From: Imbricaverruca yamaguchii
Taxonomy: Eukaryota > Arthropoda > Thecostraca > Neoverrucidae
Direction: 5' to 3'
Assembly: GCA_034440575.1 (NCBI GenBank)
Contig: JAOTOL010001392.1
Location: 811,408-875,407 of the forward strand
Length of the DNA: 64,000 nt
Numbering within the stretch: the stretch's first letter is position 1; each line of letters begins with the position of its first letter. Positions 52,506 to 63,835 of the stretch are shown here, in pieces. The position numbers were made by a program, and so were the translations under genes. The notes under the pieces are model-generated. The model made no database searches and had not been told where the DNA came from. It saw only the letters and a program-made list of their open reading frames with translations.

Positions 52506-53617
52506 ACTTGCCGCGAGGTGATGAGAATACCGAAGAAGTCTGACGACCTGGCGACCCACAGCTGTTGTCGATCCATCGCCAGGTTTTGTGACCTGACCCG
52601 GAGTTATCACGGCTGTCAACGCGACGTTGGACAGCCGCCGTCACTACTAATCTTCTGCCGGCTTGCCGATACCTCAACGAGAAAACCGCGAGCCCAAGTT
52701 ACCTGAACTCCTTTAACAAAATCCCTTCCGATTTTGACCACCAATTGGGCTGCATCATCAAGTCATACAATATCGCCGTACGATTCCTGTTTGTTATGTG
52801 TGCTAATCGACGAATAGATAGAATAGAATAGAGAAACAAACTGAATGAGTTGTGGAGAAACAAAGCGCAGTTGTGGTGGTTAACATGGATATATAACGAG
52901 GCTATGATGGCCCGAATTAAATAACAAATGGGAAACGTTGAAATAAATGCTCATGCACTCAACGCATGTGAACCTAAAGTCCTTTGTGACACTGTTGTTT
53001 GTTGGTGTCGTGCGTGTGTCGCATGTGTGTACGCGGACAGTGCTTTATGGTTATAGCACCACGGATGTGCGACCCACTCAGATCTGTTCGGCCCGGCAAA
53101 GCCAGTTGCTTGAGAGCAAGGCCATAGACAACAGCGTGTCTAGCCATGCCGCGTATAACGAATACAGATACCGTGATCGTGCAGTGCATTGGTAACGGAC
53201 AGCGAGGCTCGAGTGTACACCACCACGGTTGGTGGAATGTATATGGCAGTCAAAATCGTTTTCCATTTACCTGGCCATCACGTCCTCATCCACTTAACGA
53301 TCTCTGTTCCCCAGAACCCAGGACAGCCATCGACCCCCGCCCCTTTCGCTTGGTGAAGACGAGCTGACATCCGATCGGCAGGTCAGCGCGTGTCTGACAG
53401 GATCATCAAGCTGGATGAGTCGGTCCAGCTCAACTCATCACGCGCCACAGACAGTTCATGATAGCAAACAGGTGCCTGAGTATCATGGCTGGACAAGTAT
53501 CTGACAGGTGGACTGGTCAACCAACTCTTGGACGTCCTGCATAAGAGGACGAAGAAGTCACCTGGTGATGGCGCGAGAGTCACCCCGCCCGAAGAAGACA
53601 CTTCACAATGCGTGTTG
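52506..53617. other. No gene recognised
   Basis: Mixed sequence. 53480-53590 has a plus frame with KYLTGGLVNQLLDVLHKRTK that looks protein-like but matches nothing I can name. Confidence 0.35.
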
Positions 53618-53890
53618 TGGTGGATTCAAGATTCATTTCTGTCGACGTAGGCGTAGCTGCCCTGACATGGCGTTGAGTTTGTATGGGCAAAATGTACCTG
53701 CAACAGTGTCTCGTTTCCTTGGTGTGCAGCTTGACCATCATCTAACATACAGAGATCATATAAAAACACTCAGAGACAAATGTTTTAAAGCAATTGCAAT
53801 ACTGAAGTATGTGGCTCGTACGTCATACGGTGCTGATAGAAAGACACTACACCTGTTGTATTGTAGTCTGATCCGCTCGAAGCTTGACTA

Positions 53891-55224
53891 CAGGGTGCGC
53901 GGAAAGTCCTGGCGCTTTTCTGGTATGCTTGCCAGCGCGCGCTGTGATTGGTGGCCAGTCTGTCAATGGCCGCAGGCGTGACCCTCGCCGACCCGGTCAG
54001 CCGGGGGGCGTGCAAATATGGCCTTCGAATCGCGTTCAGTCATGGATAAACAGACGAAGCGGCACCTTGTCGCTGGCTGCCTGCGCGCGGCGGCCGGGTT
54101 CGGCTTAACCGAGGCGCAAGTTGCGGAACGATGCAGCGTTTCTCGGCGAACGGTTCAAGCGGATAAAGGCGAAGATCCGATCTGTGGAGTCCTTAGAAGA
54201 TGCCCCCAGGTCAGGTCGGCCGCGGTCGCTCAGAACTCCCGAGAACGTGGCCGCCGTGTCAGAAGCAATCGAAGAAAATCCGCGGCAGTCAATCAGAAAA
54301 CTGGCGAAGAAGTTCAGCTTTCCCGAGACATCAATGCGGGAATTGATCCACCAAGACTTGAACATGGAGTCCAGAGTGCTCCATAACAGGCCGCGTTTAA
54401 CCGAGGCCACGCGTCTCCGCCGTCTGGAGAAGAGCAAGCTGCTGCTCAACTTCTTCAAGAGCCCGGTGACCACCGGCTTCGTTCGGATCTTCTCCGATGA
54501 GAAGCTCTTCCACGTCGACGCCCAGCTGAACCGGAGGAACTCCCGCTACCTGTCCGACCAACCTGTTGACGAAGTGGACCCCCGGATTCGGTTCAACTCC
54601 GTGAACAAGCACCCGCAGAAGGTGATGGTCCTGGGTGTCGTCGGGTCCGACGGGCAGAAATGCCCCATCATCTTCATCGACGCCAACGAGAAAATCAACA
54701 GGCAGGTCTACGAGGGGCTCCTGGACACGCACGTCATCCCCTGGGTCAAGGCGACCTACCCGGAGGGCAATTTTGTCTTCCAACAGGACGGAGCGCCCGC
54801 CCACAACGCCACCGCCATCCAAGCCAAGCTGACAGAGGAGCTCGGCGGGCCAGATCACTTCTGGCGGAAGGAGATGTGGCCGCCTCAGTCGCCCGACCTC
54901 AACCCGCTCGATTACAGCGTGTGGAGCGTTCTGCAGGATGAGGTCTAGGCCACTTCTCATCCCAACCTGGAGTCGCTCAAGGCTCGCATCGTGGCGGCGT
55001 GGGAGGCGCTGGAGGCGGCCTACATCATCAGGACCTGCAAGGGCTTCCGCTCTCGCGTCGAGGCCGTCATCGCCGCCGAGGGCGGTTACATCGAGTGAGC
55101 GGTTGGTGAAAGGATGTGGCTTGTTGTTCCCAGTCACTGTTACGACCTGTTGTTGAATATATATGAGCCAGTTGCATTTGTTTGCGAAAATGTTGAAAAG
55201 CGCCAGGACTTTCCGCGCACCCTG
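53891..55224 (+). mobile_element. Mariner-type DNA transposon with perfect 30-bp TIRs
   Basis: Left end CAGGGTGCGCGGAAAGTCCT (53891-53920) is perfectly inverted at 55195-55224. TA target duplications lie at 53889-53890 and 55225-55226. Length 1334 bp. It disrupts the LINE copy 2 reading frame, so it inserted later. Perfect TIRs suggest youth, but the transposase is broken. Confidence 0.96.
54018..55098 (+). pseudogene. Mariner/Tc1-superfamily transposase, frameshift and stop
   Basis: N-terminal HTH part (MDKQTKRHLVAGCLRAAAGF, LTEAQVAERCSVSRRTVQ) is in the frame from 54018. A frameshift at about 54157 passes to RIKAKIRSVESLEDAPRSGR. Catalytic motifs: FSDEKLFHVD, FQQDGAPAHN and WPPQSPDLNPLD; I count 35 residues between the second and third Asp. 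An in-frame TAG at 54946 precedes a further 49 codons ending YIE at 55098. About 350 residues if whole, the family's usual size. Not functional as it stands. Confidence 0.92.
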
Positions 55225-56432
55225 TACGCTTGTTTTATATACAATGGCGCGTGAGCTACTACAAAGCGTACGCTTGACCCAGTACATCATGCCGCGGTAC
55301 ACATAATTACGGGGGCATTTCGCGTGCTAGTAGATGCTCATCAGCCTCCACTGTCTATGCGACGAGACATGCTAGACCTTCGATACGCCTGCAAAATGCG
55401 ACAGTTCCCGACACACCCATCTTATCCGGTAGTTTTTTCTCATGACGCGCACGCGATTCTTCGAAATCACATTAGGAGAGGAACGTCATACTATGTGCGA
55501 ATGAAGACGCTCCTGGGACAAATGGAAATACGACTACAAGGAATTCGGCAATATGAAGAACTGTCTGTTCCTCCGTGGGAGCTGATCTCCCCGTCTATCG
55601 ATGTTCCCCTTGCTGACAGGAGAAAGCGAAATGTCACAAAAGAGGAGTTGCACTTAAACTCGTTAGAACATATATCCACGATGTACCAAAATTGCCTCCA
55701 CCTACACGGCCGGCTCGAAGGTAAACACCGGAGTGGGTGGTACCTTTGTGACAGGATCCGTCAAAAGATCATTTTCCCTGCCACCACATGCCACGGTCTT
55801 CACTGCCGAGTTGATTGCCATCAGCAAATCACTGGCATACATCGAGGTTGATGACGAGGTTTCACATGTTATCCTGACTGACTCTCTCAGCAGTCTCTTG
55901 GCATTGCGTAGTTTCTATCCCCAAAACGTCATTGTACAAGACATTTTATTACAACTCACTTCGCTCCATCGTATGGGAAAGCAAGTCACACTTTGTTGGA
56001 TTCAAACACATGTATGAATCCGCGGAAATGAGCTGGCAGATCAGGCTGCAGGGCGTGCGGGATATGCGCAATGTCGTGCGCTTCCACTTCCAGCAAGTGA
56101 CCACTACCAAACTATATCATCATTTCCTTACAGGCAGTGACAGGAAAGCTGGCACCGAATGGAGCAAGGCAAATTAAAGTGAATCAAACCACACTTAACG
56201 CTATGGCCATTGTCATTCGGCCGAGCTAGGAGGGACGAAGTTGCCATTTGTCGACTCAGAATTGGACACACGCTAGCAACACATATATACTTACTGTGCG
56301 GGGACGACAGGCTGAAATGCGTGAAGTGTAATGCCGCGCTGGCTGTGCATCACGTGCTGGTGACGTGCCCAGCATATGCAGAAGAACGCAGGCGGCACTT
56401 CGGATATGAAGCGCATACTCTTAGATTAGTGG

Positions 56433-57147
56433 CAAGGATCCGGAGCCTGGGAAATTTTGGACGACTCCGGCTCCGGCTCCCGGCGGCTCCGGTTCCGGCT
56501 CCGGGAAAAATGTACCGGCTCCGGCTCCGTACATCCCAAACGTGATAGATCCATTAAGTAAGAGCTAGGATAATTTTTTTTTTAAACTAGCCCCGACCAC
56601 TCAGAGGCGCTAACTTCAGACAATTATAAGTAACTTTCCAATATAAACCCTGTATCTCTCTTTAAATAAACACCAGCACCCGCCCAAATCACTTCTCGGT
56701 GTTATGACCTCGTAAACTGACGCTTGCTTCGTGCCGTATTGGAGCAATCAGAAGAGGGGAGACTCGAATCAACAACACTCCCGATCCCGCGAATGGTCCA
56801 AGGAATACCGTTGTAAATTGTAATGTTTGACCTCATCTCAAATAAGGTACAAGAACCCGTAGATGATTGAAACAATGAACTTAACTAAACTAAACATGGA
56901 ACTATTGCATTGACTACTGAGGCTAGAATATGGTTTCTGGTTATTCTACCATTGTTTGCTGATATTTATACATGTTACTCGTATTTCAACATTTTTGCTT
57001 TTAAAAGTCCGTTTTCATACCATACCATACCATACTAGGTATGATGTGTTGCATTCATTTTCACGTTTGCTAATTTTGGTTGTTTAATTTCACCCGTCTC
57101 GGAGTCGGAGCCGCCCTGCTTTTGACGGCTCCGGCTCCGCATCCCTG
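56433..57147 (+). mobile_element. Non-autonomous hAT-like element, 715 bp
   Basis: Flanked by the 8-bp duplication ATTAGTGG at 56425-56432 and 57148-57155. Ends CAAGGATCCGGAGCC (left) and CAGGGATGCGGAGCC (right, inverted) match at 13 of 15 bases; both sides carry GGCTCC repeats. No transposase inside. The LINE frame resumes exactly after the right duplication, which confirms the insertion. Confidence 0.88.
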
Positions 57148-57250
57148 ATTAGTGGACTTACTTGGAAACGATTCCCGATTTGTATACAACAGAGCAGTTT
57201 TGGCCTTCCTCGCGGAGATACTAGTTCAAGTCATATATGTACCTGCCTAG

Positions 57251-57683
57251 GTGACATCTTACTCCCCCAGACATGTTTTACCCGAACGTGACAATCTGAC
57301 GCGTTTCTAAGCTAGTCTGATATGGGTGCAGTATACTCCACATGGGTTGACGCACCCTAAAACCCCAATAATCATCAGCAATGCGTGTTGTGCGCGGCTC
57401 GAAACCTTTCTACGTTACCGGTCACGTTACCGCGTAATTGATCATGTTACCGCGATGTGTAACTGAGTGAGCCAAAATTGAGCGGTTGTGCGTGACGGAT
57501 GCGTCTAAAAACTTTCAGATACGAATCTCGCAAAACCACGCGCCGTCGTATACTTCATTGCAAAACTACGCGCCGTCGTACGCTTCAGTTGCCGGTAAAA
57601 CTGTTTTTATAACAAGCTGTTCCTGTTTAGTTAGTTATCACCCAGGCCAATACAAGGCCAGTAAGGGTTGTTGGACTTAAAGG
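57251..57683. other. Spacer with small duplications
   Basis: GTTACCG recurs at 57414-57455 and AC.ACGCGCCGTCGTA is duplicated at 57535 and 57566. No gene. Confidence 0.4.
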
Positions 57684-57945
57684 TCGTATTATTGGCGTCA
57701 CAAATAGCTTGGTAGTCAGGTTGGGCGTATTGACACCTACATCCTGTATAGATATATTGTTTCCAACCACACATACTCGCCATTGATCTCATAAATGGAT
57801 TGGCAACAAGGCCGAACGTCCCAGCATCTGAATGCCCTGCTTACGTATGCTGCTTCCCACCACCCCTATACACATGCAGGATGTACAGGTGCCAGGATGC
57901 CCAGCCTGACTGCCGCCGAGCTATTTATGACGCCAATAGTACAAG
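57684..57945. mobile_element. Foldback MITE-like element, about 260 bp
   Basis: 57687-57750 (TATTATTGGCGTCACAAATA, GTCAGGTTGGGCG, CACCTACATCCTG) is inverted with mismatches at 57868-57942. The two arms of about 65-75 bp leave a loop of about 115 bp. Class unclear; no sure target duplication. Confidence 0.65.
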
Positions 57946-57989
57946 CGAGGCGAATACTAAACTATCGCTGACATGAGATGTCCGGCGAT

Positions 57990-60472
57990 CTGCAAGCGAA
58001 ACATGCTTTTTTAATTCGTTTGGAGAGGGTTTCATTAAGGTCGAGCTAGCGGTTACCGAGATCGGTCATGTCTGTGAGCCTAAAACTGTTTTTTTCTGCG
58101 ATTTCGTGACTTGACCTGACCCAAGGTCACGAAAGTCTAAACCGCACGCCTGCGGCACACGGCCGTTCGTTTGGTGAAGGTTTCATTGAAATCGACCTAG
58201 CGGTTACCGAGATCGGCCATGTCGGTGAGCCTAAAACTATGGTTTTTCTGCGATTCCGTGACCTTTGACCTGACCCAAGGTCACGAAAGTCCAAACCGCA
58301 CGCTTCCGGCATACGGCCATTCGCTTGGTGAAGGTTTCATTGGAATCGACTCAGCGGTTACCGAGATCGGCCATGTCGGTGAGCCTAAAACTATGGTTTT
58401 TCTGCGATCTCGTGACCTTTGACCTGACCCAAGGTCACGAAAATCCAAACCGCACGCCTTCGGCATACGGCCGTTCGCTTGGTGAAGGTTTCATTGGAAT
58501 CGACCCGGCGGTTACCGAGATCGGCCATGTCGGTGAGCCTAAAACTATGGTTTTTCTGCGATCTCGTGACCTTTGACCTGACCCAGGGTCACGAAAGTCC
58601 AAACGGCACGCCTCCGGCATACGGCCGTTCGTTTGGTGAAGGTTTCATTGGAATCGACCCAGCGGTTACCGAGATCGGCCATGTCGGTGAGCCTAAAACT
58701 ATGGTTTTTTCTGCGATCTCGTGACCTTTGACCTGACACAGGGTCACGAAAGTCCAAACGGCACGCCTCCGGCATACGGCCGTTCGTTTGGTGAAGGTTT
58801 CATTGGAATCGACCCAGCGGTTACCGAGATCGGCCATGTCGGTGAGCCTAAAACTATGGTTTTTCTGCGATCTCGTGACCTTTGACCTGACCCAGGGTCA
58901 CGAAAGTCCAAACGGCACGCCTCCGGCATACGGCCGTTCGTTTGGTGAAGGTTTCATTGGAATCGACCCAGCGGTTACCGAGATCGGCCATATCGGTGAG
59001 CCTAAAACTATGGTTTTTCTGCGATTTCGTGACCTTTGACCTGACCCAGGGTCACGAAAGTCCAAACGGCACGCCTCCGGCATACGGCCGTTCGTTTGGT
59101 GAAGGTTTCATTGGAATCGACCCAGCGGTTACCGAGATCGGCCATGTCGGTGAGCCTAAAACTATGGTTTTTCTGCGATCTCGTGACCTTTGACCTGACC
59201 CAGGGTCACGAAAGTCCAAACGGCACGCCTCCGGCATACGGCCGTTCGTTTGGTGAAGGTTTCATTGGAATCGACCCAGCGGTTACCGAGATCGGCCATA
59301 TCGGTGAGCCTAAAACTATGGTTTTTCTGCGATTTCGTGACCTTTGACCTGACCCAGGGTCACGAAAGTCCAAACGGCACGCCTCCGGCATACGGCCGTT
59401 CGTTTGGTGAAGGTGTCATTGGAATCGACCCAGCGGTTACCGAGATCGGCCATGTCGGTGAGCCTAAAACTATGGTTTTTCTGCGATCTCGTGACCTTTG
59501 ACCTGACACAGGGTCACGAAAGTCCAAACGGCACGCCTCCGGCATACGGCCGTTCGTTTGGTGAAGGTTTCATTGGAATCGACCCAGCGGTTACCGAGAT
59601 CGGCCATGTCGGTGAGCCTAAAACTATGGTTTTTCTGCGATTTCGTGACCTTTGACCTGACCCAGGGTCACGAAAGTCCAAACGGCACGCCTCCGGCATA
59701 CGGCCGTTCGTTTGGTGAAGGTTTCATTGGAATCGACCCAGCGGTTACCGAGATCGGCCATGTCGGTGAGCCTAAAATTGTGTTTTTCTGCGATTTCGTG
59801 ACCTTTGACCTGACCCAGGGTCACGAAAGTCCAAACGGCACGCCTCCGGCACACGGCCGTTCGTTTGGTGAAGGTTTCATTGGAATCGACCCAGCGGTTA
59901 CCGAGATCGGCCATGTCGGTGAGCCTAAAACTATGGTTTTTCTGCGATTTCGTGACCTTTGACCTGACCCAGGGTCACGAAAGTCCAAACGGCACGCCTC
60001 CGGCATACGGCCGTTCGTTTGGTGAAGGTTTCATTGGAATCGACCCAGCGGTTACCGAGATCGGCCATGTCGGTGAGCCTAAAATTGTGTTTTTCTGCGA
60101 TTTCGTGACCTTTGACCTGACCCAAGGTCACGAAAGTCCAAACCGCACGCCTCCGGCACACGGCCGTTCGTTTGGTGAATGTTTCATTGGAATCGACCCA
60201 GCGGTTACCGAGATCGGCCATGTCGGTGAGCCTAAAACTATGGTTTTTCTGCGATCTCGTGACTTTTGACCTGACACAGGGTCACGAAAGTCCAAACGGC
60301 ATGCCTCCGGCACACGGCCGTTCGTTTGGTGAATGTTTCATTGGAATCGACCCAGCGGTTACCGAGATCGGTCATGTCGGTTAGCCTAAAATTGTGTTTC
60401 TGCGATTTCGTGACCTTTGACCTGACCCAAGGTCACAAAAGTCCAAACCGCACGCCTCCGGCACACGGCCGG
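57990..60472 (-). repeat. 154-bp satellite array, right (minus orientation)
   Basis: About 16 units of the same satellite as 43428-45222, in the opposite orientation, with the same consensus. Inner units (58020-58480) are the most diverged; the outer end stops sharply at GGCACACGGCC (60472). Variant units occur in the same order, counted from the outer end, as in the left array. Confidence 0.97.
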
Positions 60473-60902
60473 GAGACGCCTCGGCCGAATTCGGAGCGAC
60501 CGGAGGGCACTTTCTTCAGTGCGCATGCGCACGGTCTGGCGCGTTGTTGTGGACATTTCTGGTGGTTGTGTTTGGGTGTGGGAGTGTGTGCCGGGAAGCT
60601 GTATGCGGTGTTTGATGGTACGAAAAGTGGCTAGTTTATTTGGTAATCGTAAGTAGAATAACATGCTGTTTGGTGGATGTTTCCTTCAGTCTTGTCTTTG
60701 TTTTTAGTGGTATATTTGTTCCTTCTGCATGTTTGTGTCGGAGTACATGTGAAGCCCATTCTATCCAGTATGAATTCGAGTGCAAAAATGTTTTAAGAGA
60801 TGAAATCTCTTAAAAAGTGCCTTAATTCCCACCCTGCTCAAGTATACTCAGTGCACAAATGTACAGAGTGCACATTCATACTCAATACTTCTCAAGGTTT
60901 AG
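60473..60902. other. Array flank, no gene seen
   Basis: GC-rich for the first 70 bases, then unique AT-rich sequence without features. Confidence 0.5.
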
Positions 60903-61205
60903 AGGTTTTAGACGTTTAGATATTCTGAACGTTGTGGTTTCTGGACCTTATCGCCTTTGAACGATCTAAAGGTTTTGACCGTTAGATACTTTTCGTACTT
61001 CGATGATTTAAATCATACGTATTTTGATACAGTAGTAATTTTGAACCGTTAGGTTTAATGAACAGTTAGTTGATTTGGACGTTCGGAGATTTCACCGTTT
61101 TAAGGTTTTGAACTGTTCGCCGCTTTGACACGTTAGAAGTTTTGGATATTGCTAACTGAAAGAAGTTTCCTCCGATTAGTGGTTTTGAACCGTTCGAGGA
61201 ATTAA
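60903..61205 (+). repeat. Degenerate about 17-bp repeat with GAAC.GTT core
   Basis: TTTTGAACCGTTAGG-like units recur at steps of 15-18 bp (clearest at 61030, 61046, 61063, 61078, 61096, 61113, and again 61181). The core AACNGTT is palindromic and Myb-like. Confidence 0.55.
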
Positions 61206-61867
61206 ACTTTATTGTGGAATCTTAAATTCTTAAACTATTACAATCCTTACAATTTCTGATACGCCCCAAAACCTGACTTGGGTTGTTACGTTGAACAGCA
61301 ATAATGCCGTAGCCTGTGGGGGTTATGCGTTCAATACGTATGGTATGCAACCACAAATATTTATACATTTAAGAGGTAGGTACCTAGGAACTGTTTGCAT
61401 TGAAATTTGGCAATCTTTTGCTTTCTGGCATGTCGAAGCATCAGCCATTTGCATGTAGGCACCAGGTGGGTAGGTAGGACCTAGACCAGTTGCATGTGCA
61501 ACATGGCAGACAGCTCAATGGGCTGCACAGCCTATGTATGGTCACATGGAAAAGTTGCACCAACCCTTGGAAGAACAGATGCACTAGCTGCACCAACTAT
61601 TTGAAGCAAGTGTGCAAGGTGCAGTGCAAGAAGTCTATTTTGAAGGATGTCTGTTCATCCATTCTCAACGCTTCAGCTTGTGAGACAATAGGTAGTTATC
61701 TATTTATTTATTCTCCATCGTTGAGAACTTTCCATGTTTGGAAGCCTTACATTTTTGGAAAGTACTTCCATCATTGGGAATGCTAGTTTCCAAAATGCCA
61801 ACCCAATCTACATGGTATTCATAAATCATTTATGGTATGTTGTGACCATTTTGTGGCATAAGCAGTA
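61206..61867. other. No gene recognised
   Basis: AT-rich unique sequence; the 98-codon frame at 61490 has no domain. Confidence 0.5.
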
Positions 61868-62668
61868 AGGTTTTGAAATTTGCAGATGATTTGAAGGTCT
61901 AGGGCAATAACAGGTCACAATGAGCATATCTTGTTACAAAAAGACTTAGACAAACTTGTGAATTGGTCCGAAGAATGGCAAATTAAATTTAGTTTTGATA
62001 AGTGTAAAATCATTCATGTAGGTAAGCAGCATATGAAGGCTCCATACTTGATGGGTGGTAAAGATCTATCAGTGACTCAACAGGAGAATGATTTAGGTGT
62101 TATTCTAAACACAAAATTGGGGGCATCAGAACAGACTGAGGAAGCCAGGAAGGAGGCACTGAGAATGCTCAGGGCAATCAATAGGAATGTATCATACAGA
62201 AGTGAGGAAGTCATCAGGAAGCTTTTCTGTGCAAATGTCAGGCCACATTTGGAATACTGCATCCAAGCTTGGTCTCCTAGCTATGAAAAAGATTGTTGGC
62301 TTTTAGAGAGAGTACAAAAGAAGGCTACAGAAATGGTTATTGGTATAAGCAACCTGGCATATGAGGAAAGATTGAAGAAATTGAATATGTTTTTTTTCAC
62401 ATAGATGTAGAAGGCTGAGAGGAGATCTCATTGAGGTCTTTAAATTTGTCCATGGTCTGGAGAGGTGATATCTTGGGGAAATGTTTGAATTTAACAGAAA
62501 TGATGCAATTAGAGGTCATAAATTCAAAATTGAAGTTAACCACAGCAGAACAAGGTTAAGACAGACTTTCTTTACCAACAGGGTAGTAGAACACTGGAAC
62601 CAGCTGCCAGAAACCATTGTCAGTAGCAGCACATTGAACATCTTTAAAAAACAGCATGGACAATAATT
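61868..62668 (+). mobile_element. CR1-like LINE fragment
   Basis: Starts at the RT catalytic motif VLKFADDLKV (one stop follows), then LQKDLDKLVNWSEEWQIKFS, KCKIIHVGK, ENDLGVILNTKL, FCANVRPHLEYCIQAWSPSY, to a stop at 62404. A frameshift leads to LRGDLIEVFKFVHGLE and TFFTNRVVEHWNQLPETIVS, stop at 62666. 5'-truncated RT C-terminal half of a CR1-clade element, different from the 41.2-kb copy. Inactive. Confidence 0.88.
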
Positions 62669-63717
62669 ATAAGAACAGAGGGCTGGCTTTTCAGTATTAC
62701 AGGGAGGGCTGATTGACAGATATGGTGGGGATCTGGTTGAGTGTACAGAGTGCATCCAAGAAGGGCCCTTGTGCCTCATAGTTGTGCTAATCTGTTATGT
62801 CTTTGTGTCTTTATGACCACTGATAATGGAATGATCTGGTAAATTTGGAGATCAAGATAAAATTTGATTCCTTGGATTTCTTTCTTGTTGAATATACTGT
62901 TTTTTGATGTGGTTAAGATGGTGCAACCATTCATTTTCTCTGTAACTGAACTTTAATTCTAAGAAGGTTTATACAATTTATGACATCACCTGCATAAAAC
63001 AGAGGAAAATGTGATACAATTTTAATGCTATCTTATGAAGTAATGCTGCAAACATTTACATACCTTAATCCTTCCATGCAAGAGGGCAACTTATTTTGTT
63101 AAAAATGTACAATTTCCAAGCTATTTTTCCCCAAAATTTTATAATAGAAAACCTGACATAAACTAACCTAAGGTTGCCTGAACTGTTTTGAAGAAAACAA
63201 ATTATTTGTTTTGCTCAATTTGTTTTCAAATTAAAATTTGTGTAACACAGCAAAACTCTGACCTGACCTGACTTAGCCAAACCTAACCCCTTTGTATGCT
63301 TTATGGAGGTAAAAATGGTTGCACAACTTAATTTCTGGTTACCTTAATCTGCAGTAATACCTGAATTTCCTGATATGTCTTTGTTGCATTTTTTTACATG
63401 TAAGGATTATGCTTCAACTGTGTTTTCCTTAGTACCATGACCAAATTGACAAACACAATCGCTGAAAAAACACAATTTTTCTTGACTGCTAAAAATGAGG
63501 GCAGTGAAGATTGTTCCAAAATTGGCAAAGCTGGTGAGTCAGTATTCCCATTTCTGGGACCTAGTACTCTAAATTTTGCAGATAATCTCCAATAATGGAC
63601 AATAAATGAACTGTTTCCAAAGCTGACATGTATATACATAGTTTTAAAGCAACTCTGAGCACAAATGTGGTACATTGTTAATAACTATAATATAAAGCAA
63701 ATGTCAGCCAAGTTTGC
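62669..63717. other. AT-rich DNA, nothing seen
   Basis: Unique sequence with short CCTGACCTGACTTAGCC-type runs near 63260. Confidence 0.55.
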
Positions 63718-63835
63718 ATAGGTTAGATTAGGTCAGGTCAGGTCAGGTTAGTTTAGTTTAGTTTAGTTTTGTTTTGTTTTGTTTAGTTTAGTTTAGTTAG
63801 GTTTAGTTTAGGTTTTATAAGTTGAAGTTGTTTTT
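63718..63835 (+). repeat. 5-bp-period GGTCA/AGGTT/AGTTT tract
   Basis: Successive 5-mers GGTCA, GGTTA, GTTTA and GTTTT fill about 110 bp. AGGTT is the complement-register form of the arthropod telomere unit TTAGG, so a decayed telomere-like tract is possible; simple low complexity is the alternative. Confidence 0.6.

Larger units (their letters stand above)
53618..57250 (+). mobile_element. LINE remnant (RNase H type), copy 2, split by two transposons
   Basis: 5'-truncated relative of the 4.8-10.3 kb LINE. RT thumb (FKIHFCRRRRSC, FLGVQLDHHLTYRDH, YGADRKTLHLLYCSLIRSKL) at 53620-53888; mariner element; DY/ACFIYN-type continuation from 55225; RNase H (FTAELIAISKSLAYIEVDDE, TDSLSSLLALRS, LCWIQTHV) at 55720-56020; tail CRLRIGHTLATHIYLLCGDD and CVKCNAALAVHHVLVTC to 56424; hAT element; final LVDLLGNDSRFVYNRAVLAF to about 57245. 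Several stops and shifts. Confidence 0.85.

Noticed and set aside
54397..55302. 301-codon minus frame
   Set aside because: Antisense shadow of the GC-rich mariner transposase.
43888..60221. Repeated 61-134-codon frames in both 154-bp arrays (MADLGNRWVDS...)
   Set aside because: One per satellite unit, open on both strands, unit length not a multiple of three; no sign of coding constraint.
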